Shown: positions 58,370 to 64,000 of the stretch, in pieces
How the letters are laid out: each line of letters begins with the position of its first letter
Numbering within the stretch: position 1 is the first letter of the stretch
Origin: Larimichthys crocea
Lineage: Eukaryota; Chordata; Actinopteri; Sciaenidae
Reading direction: 5' to 3'
DNA length: 64,000 nucleotides
Assembly (NCBI RefSeq): GCF_000972845.2
Contig: NC_040026.1
Coordinates: forward strand, 884,476-948,475
The notes under the pieces: generated by a model
Told to the model about the DNA's origin: nothing
Seen by the model: the letters and a program-made list of their open reading frames with translations, nothing else
Databases searched by the model: none
Made by a program: the position numbers and the translations under genes

Positions 58370-58489
58370 ACATATCCTACTTCTCTCGCATTCGCCAAGA
58401 ATCGCGATTCATTTTTTCTGTCAACCGATGCGAGTCGTCACACATTTGTACCGATTTTAATCGTGTCACGATGTATCGTTACATCCCTA
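58370..58489 (+). mobile_element. hAT-like right end
   Basis: It ends GTATCGTTACATCCCTA (reverse complement TAGGGATGTAACGATAC) with subterminal CGATGCGAGTCGT and AATCGCGATT motifs, similar in style to the ends at 28273 and 29256. The following 8 nt (GTGATGAG) are not found before a matching left end in the window, so the left limit is unknown. The 28S copy 2 fragment lies about 300 nt inside this end. Confidence 0.5.
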
Positions 58490-59467
58490 GTGATGAGTGA
58501 ACAGACTGATGTAGATTACTGATTTTTGACATGTTAGAAGAAAGGAAGTCCAAACTAATGATTTTAAAAAGTCCTATAAAGGTAGCTACGCCCATGATTA
58601 TTATAAACACCGAAGCAGAGGGAGCTCAGCTCCTGCTGGCTGTACTGTCGAGGTGAGGAGGCGGAGCTGAGCTCCGGAGGGCTCCGGCCCAATTTAATCT
58701 CTGACTACAAGTTGATCTGGTGATGTGAATTTATTAGTTAACACTTGCACACATCACCAGACAGATCAACATGAGCTGAATGTCACGCTAAAGCTCCATA
58801 AGGCTGATTAAACTTGATATCACGGTAATATAAAATATAGATCAATATTCCAATATGGCAAGTGTAAACTAAATGTAGAACTGGTATTTATTATTCAAAT
58901 TCATCATTTTAAACAAGAATGACATGAACTATTGCTCACGTCACCTCACCATATTTCTGCTGCACATCCTATTTTTCTTAGAAAACATCAGATCTCATCA
59001 CAATTTGATCAAAATATGATGAAGTCATAGCTGAGCTGTGCCGCAGTCACAACACAACAGCTCGCTGCAGTCTGAGATCTATCCACAGACTCACACTTTG
59101 ACTTTATTGTATCACTTTCAGACAGACTCCTCTGTTCATCTACGTCTTTACTGCACGTGGACATGAGAAACCTGCAAACCGCCTTCAGTTCACACTCACA
59201 GTCACAGTCAGAATGCCTGTCAACACTGAACACCTGATACTGATGACAGGAAGCCAACAAATGCAAAGACACAAAACAGGAGAGGTGATGACAGAGAGAG
59301 TGTGACATTCCTCTTTAACCTGTTATACCAATCTGTGCGTGTGTGTGCGTGCTCACTGAAGAATATGACTTCCTTGAAAGCCATCACACCAAGTTATGTA
59401 CTGTAGCTCTCTGATAGATGAACAAAAGAAACCCATCACACACTCGCACAGCAAGTGGTTTAAATTT

Positions 59468-59498
<31 letters not shown>

Positions 59499-59693
59499 AG
59501 ATGCCGTGTCTTTGTTTCCGCTGCCTGCTCCAGCATCTGCACCGATTCTCATTTATTCATCTGCATATAGATTATGAGTGTATACACGTACAGTGAGAAG
59601 TGAAGAGCACAACTATAGATGTGTCCTGCTGAGAGTGTAAACTGTCTGCATGCACTGATTAATATCAGCAAGCATATTAATAACCACCATACA

Positions 59694-59729
<36 letters not shown>

Positions 59730-59837
59730 CACTGAGTATTCAGTCAAGAAAAACATACACATGATAGGAATGGGAAAATTCAATGTCTGGTGAGTCTGTT
59801 GCTATAGTAACCAGAGCCAGCAGTGAGCACTGGCCAT

Positions 59838-59839
<2 letters not shown>

Positions 59840-59908
<69 letters not shown>
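59840..59908 (+). repeat. (AC)34 microsatellite
   Basis: Pure CA run of about 69 nt. Confidence 0.95.
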
Positions 59909-59911
<3 letters not shown>

Positions 59912-60148
59912 CCTTGAATCAGTGGGCTTCTATCAGCCACAGTGAGGAGCAGAAACAAGAGACAGAGAACAAAGGAGAGCAGATGCCATGCTACAACAAC
60001 ACTGTGCAGCATCTGTTACATCAACATCTATACCAATATCTGGATCTATAACAACATCCACATCAATACAGGTGTGTGTGGGTCACTACGTTCTTATGGC
60101 CTGCTCACAGCACCAGTTAAATGACCAGTTTGGTCAGTACAACACTGA

Positions 60149-60179
<31 letters not shown>

Positions 60180-61372
60180 TGAACATGGTCCTCAGAGAGA
60201 TGTGTTTCTCAGGGGGCTCATGACAGTCCACCCTGACATTTGGGGTTTGATTCCAGAGATGCACCATGTTTTGAACGATATTCTCCGACTACAGTTTGGT
60301 ATGATATACACATTTGTACCTCTCCTGGAGTAAAGGAACATATTATTATGTCTACTCATATTGTGATGGTGCACTGGCTGTATACACACATCGATTCACT
60401 GCTGATGCTGCTGTGGTTTCTACTTTCATTCGCAGAAACTCATCAGAATGATGGTAACAACACTGTAATGCTGCAGCGTTTAAAGCATATCTACAGAAAT
60501 GTTGATACACATATTTGATTTTAAGGCCTTCGCCTGTACACACTGATGAGGTGCATCCCTATATGATTGCCGTCATAGACTTAGTACAAGTTCAGCCTTT
60601 CCCTTGACAAATGGAGCCCACTGCCTCTTTCAGGTTTGTACATTCAGAGGCCTTGAGTGTGTGCTGCAGAACAACAGCTGATACATGGCCAGACACACAC
60701 ACACACACACACACACAGACACACACAGGACTGAGAGGATATTAGTCAGGAAGTGAACAGGCTGTACACATTCAGTGTGCCTGTGTGCGTGTATTTGAGT
60801 CTCTGGGATTGTTTTGTATTATATGACTGTACATTTGTGAGTAAATCTGAATGTGTATAGAGGTTCAGCAGTGTATAATCTGCCCATCACTAACTGCTGC
60901 AGAGCAGCTTTCTGGCTGGCTGAATAGGAGGCCGATGGCAACCAATGAGCATGAGGCATGAAAGCAACAACCAATGCAGAGCGAGGAGCAGAATCTGCCT
61001 TTTAAATAGAGCGCCAGAGAAAGAACTCATACCCATACTGAATATAGAAGAGAGAGGAGGCCAGGACCGGAATAAACAGACTACATTAATATAGCCAAAG
61101 ACAGACATTATGTGGACTACAAGGATGTGTGTATTTGTAGTCCACCTCTGTCTGTGTGCTTCACACATTTCTTTTTTAATGATGAGATGTGAAGAGTCAA
61201 TCAGGCCATGAGCCTGACGTTCACTGTGCAGCTGTTTCTGGCCCAACACAGCTTTTCAACCCTTTCTGATGACTTCAGATGGTTCTTAAGCAGCTACATG
61301 AGCCTCCTTCTCTCTGTCACACTCTCTGTGTGTCCGTCTGTCTCTCAGCCCAAGCCTTCCCCTGCTGTAAGT

Positions 61373-61416
<44 letters not shown>

Positions 61417-63239
61417 AAGCTCTATCCCGCTCTCCAAAAACTCTAATCTGATTTATTGAGCTTGACTGCACAGAAAACATGTAGACTAGCCAGGCTAAAA
61501 AGGCTCCTTTATCCCCTTAACCCCCCCTAACCCACAACTCCCCACCTCTCCAGCCTTGCACACATACAACAAGAAGCATGCACAAAAAAAACAAATTACA
61601 ACAAGTCGGCATGTTTGAACCCGAGCCTTCCCATCACTATTTTCAGCAGCAACAGAAAAGCTGCTGCTCCTGCTGGAGGGAATGTCACGTCAGACCCGAC
61701 ATCACCACAGGGATCATTGCCAACACGCAGCGTCCGATTACACAGAATGACAAAAATGTTGTTGATTAGGTGTTTGGAATGTGATCATCAGACGTCCTGC
61801 ACACAGGTCGTACAGTAGTCATAGTAGCAGAAGCAGATATGTGTGTAGATATAGTGGACCCTTGCACATTACAAACACCTCTCGATTTGCTGCATGTTGT
61901 TTCAGGAGCATACCACTGGGTACTGGCTTATGCCACTGATAGAAATATGGAGAGGAGGGTGAGAGAGGGAGGGAGAGGGAGGAAGGGGACAACATGCAAG
62001 AAGGGATTTGAGAAGGAAACGTGGTTAAGTGATTTGTGAGCCGCTCGGCCACACCTGGAGGTGTGAAGCCTGAAAAATATGGGTGTTTATCAGGGAAAGA
62101 TGCTGCTAGTTGCATTATGGGATATGTAGGAATGTGTGTTTTTAGCTTGACCCATACAAGGAAACATAGGTGAAGATAGTAGCCCAGTGCAATACTAAAT
62201 TAACTTACATTACTGTATGACATCAGCCTGCAGCTATGCATTTCTTCAACTTGGAATAAGACACACGAGCTCTTGGAGCATGAGAGCAATTATCAAAGTC
62301 ATTTCAAACACCACACTTTACACTGCAGTGGGTTTCTCACATGCCACAAACTGCATGTACTAGAACAGTGGAAGTAAGAGGCGACTGTATGAGTTTAATG
62401 CAAGAGTTCCTGAGGTCTGCTAGAGAACAACACAAACAGAGCCATCAGAATGCTTTTATTTGGAAATAAGACAGAGAGAGAAGATTACACAAACGCAGAG
62501 AAGACAGCAGTCAGAGTCCATAAAGACAGTTGCTATTGGCACTACACTGAGACCACACAGACCTGCAGAGCTGCAGAGCTGTGGACCACGAGGAGGGAGG
62601 CAAACAAGACAGAGAGGAGAGAGCTTCAAGACAAAGAAGAGAATCTGGACCCGCTGATAAGGAGAAGAGTATCATTCCATAGGGGGAAAGAACAGCGAGA
62701 AGGACAAACCTGATGTCTATGCAATGAACGGAAGAGCGATAAAAAAAAGAGGAATGAGATGATGGAAGAAAAGAATGGGATGGGACGGCCGAGGAAGAGA
62801 CAAAGAAAGCCAAAGAATTAAGAGAGGAGATGACAAGGAAAGCAACAGCAGTGACACACAGCACAACATGAAGCATGGAGGAAAAGAAATGATAAAGAGG
62901 AGGATGAAATGGAACCAGAGGGAAGAATGGAAGGAGACGGGAGGAGATGGGAGGAATGTGAAGAACAAAGAGGGAATGAAGATGAGAGCATCATCTGTGC
63001 CCAGTGATGAAGAAGATGTCAAATCCAAGGGCATAAAGGATTATGGTAGGGAGAAAATTGAGGAGGATGGATCACAAACACAAAGGAAGTCACAAAAAGA
63101 GGAGAGAGGATAGCTCCCTGGAAACTGAGTGACTAGCCTACCACAACGGCAACCAGGTTGACAACGGCGTAACCAAGGCGCCCCTTCCCTGACGACAGAC
63201 CAAATGATGCTGCTTCCTACTGATACAGAATATCAATCA

Positions 63240-63267
63240 GCGAGAGAGAGAGAGGGAGAGAGGGAGA

Positions 63268-63332
<65 letters not shown>
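63240..63332 (+). repeat. (GA)n microsatellite, interrupted
   Basis: AG run with GGGA interruptions in the first third. Confidence 0.95.
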
Positions 63333-63333
<1 letters not shown>

Positions 63334-64000
63334 CTCCCCCAGAGGTACATAAATATATGAGTCGCTGGGCTGCTGGCTGGCTTCCCCTTGCAATTACCAA
63401 CAAGAGAGAGTCAGTCAGACATATATATATATAGAGAGAAATCTCGCCATGCGGGGACAGAGAGCAGAAAAGAAGACATCTCATCATTCAAAAAATAAAT
63501 TCAAGTAGGGCGGCTGTGGGAAAAGACACGTTTGATGTTCCCTCCTAATACAAAACACAGACTCATGCACATGCAGGGTTTCATCACTGCTCTAACTGCT
63601 ACGAGGAAGGACGGCAGGGAGCCTGCTCAGTGAGGAGACGTGCAGATGAACGGGGACAAAGGGAGGTGGAGGGCCAGAGAGAGAGAGGGATGATGGAGGG
63701 GGAGATGGAGGTGATGGCAGCCATCATGCATGATTGAAGGTGAATGAGCCGTGCTGTGGATGTTCCAGAGTGACTGCCTATGCATCAGACATCAGCTGCA
63801 TTGTGTTATACCTACACATGTGATCCATTGCTGCTACCTACTCCTCAGACTGCAATCAGACTTCTATGACGTGTCTTTAAAGGACGCTCTTACCTCACAG
63901 GTTCACCTTCTTTCATTACTCAATACAAACTGACACATGGCTGTATGTGTCAATATACACTCTGGTTCAGAGTATATATATATATATATATATATATTGA

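Larger units (their letters stand above)
54898..64000. other. jmjd1c: jmjd1c intron between exon 2 and the off-window first exon (partial)
   Basis: At least 9.1 kb. It holds a pyrimidine/purine-biased tract (55060-55200), CA/TG arrays (55514-55560, 56591-56613, 58239-58290, 59696-59728, 59840-59908, 60153-60179, 61374-61414), hAT-like ends and 28S fragments (57431-58489), a GA array (63240-63332) and a terminal AT run (63975-63998). The purine-rich part at 62450-63110 gives charged frames on both strands but no recognisable gene. Confidence 0.7.

Noticed and set aside
62450..63113. Charged frames of 87 and 112 codons
   Set aside because: Purine-rich DNA gives Lys/Glu/Arg-rich translation on one strand and Ser/Phe/Leu on the other; no conserved motif.

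Overview
The window is nuclear DNA from a ray-finned (teleost) fish, most likely. It carries one intron-rich vertebrate gene on the minus strand in a background of dinucleotide microsatellites and fish-type repeats: hAT elements, an L1-clade LINE, tRNA-derived SINEs, and TA-flanked MITEs. There is no sign of bacterial organisation.

The gene is jmjd1c (KDM3C/TRIP8), a JmjC-family histone H3K9 demethylase-like nuclear cofactor. Eighteen consecutive internal coding exons run from 54897 down to 1389. Every exon pair joins in compatible phase, and together they give an open frame of 2245 codons (6735 nt). The first coding exon lies beyond 64000. The 3' exons with the JmjC catalytic domain lie to the left of position 1. 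The dense coding part is at 1.4-18.3 kb, including a 2.5-kb exon. Three introns hold most of the rest: 18.3-26.9 kb, 27.0-54.7 kb, and 54.9 kb to the right edge. A 42-nt in-frame candidate cassette exon lies at 15756-15797.

The mobile DNA is well resolved. (i) An internally deleted hAT element at 117-983 has an 8-bp target duplication and a BED-finger ORF. (ii) A second hAT element at 28273-29256 has a frameshifted BED finger. (iii) A 5'-truncated L1-clade LINE at 37533-40140 has its reverse-transcriptase ORF broken by one TAG and is flanked by a target duplication. (iv) Several tRNA-derived SINEs are present, one at 37152-37374 with a perfect 19-bp duplication. (v) Two TA-flanked MITEs at 32418-33162 share one TA. 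(vi) At 57.4-58.5 kb, two fragments resembling the D2 region of 28S rRNA share the same foreign junction. This suggests that a dispersed repeat, not independent rDNA insertions, carried the rRNA piece.

The most useful leads are the repeat-borne 28S fragments, the cassette exon, the pure (GGA)15 polyglycine tract in the second coding exon, and a (CA)n array starting right at a splice donor. I see no other protein-coding gene; the remaining open frames are low-complexity or antisense shadows.
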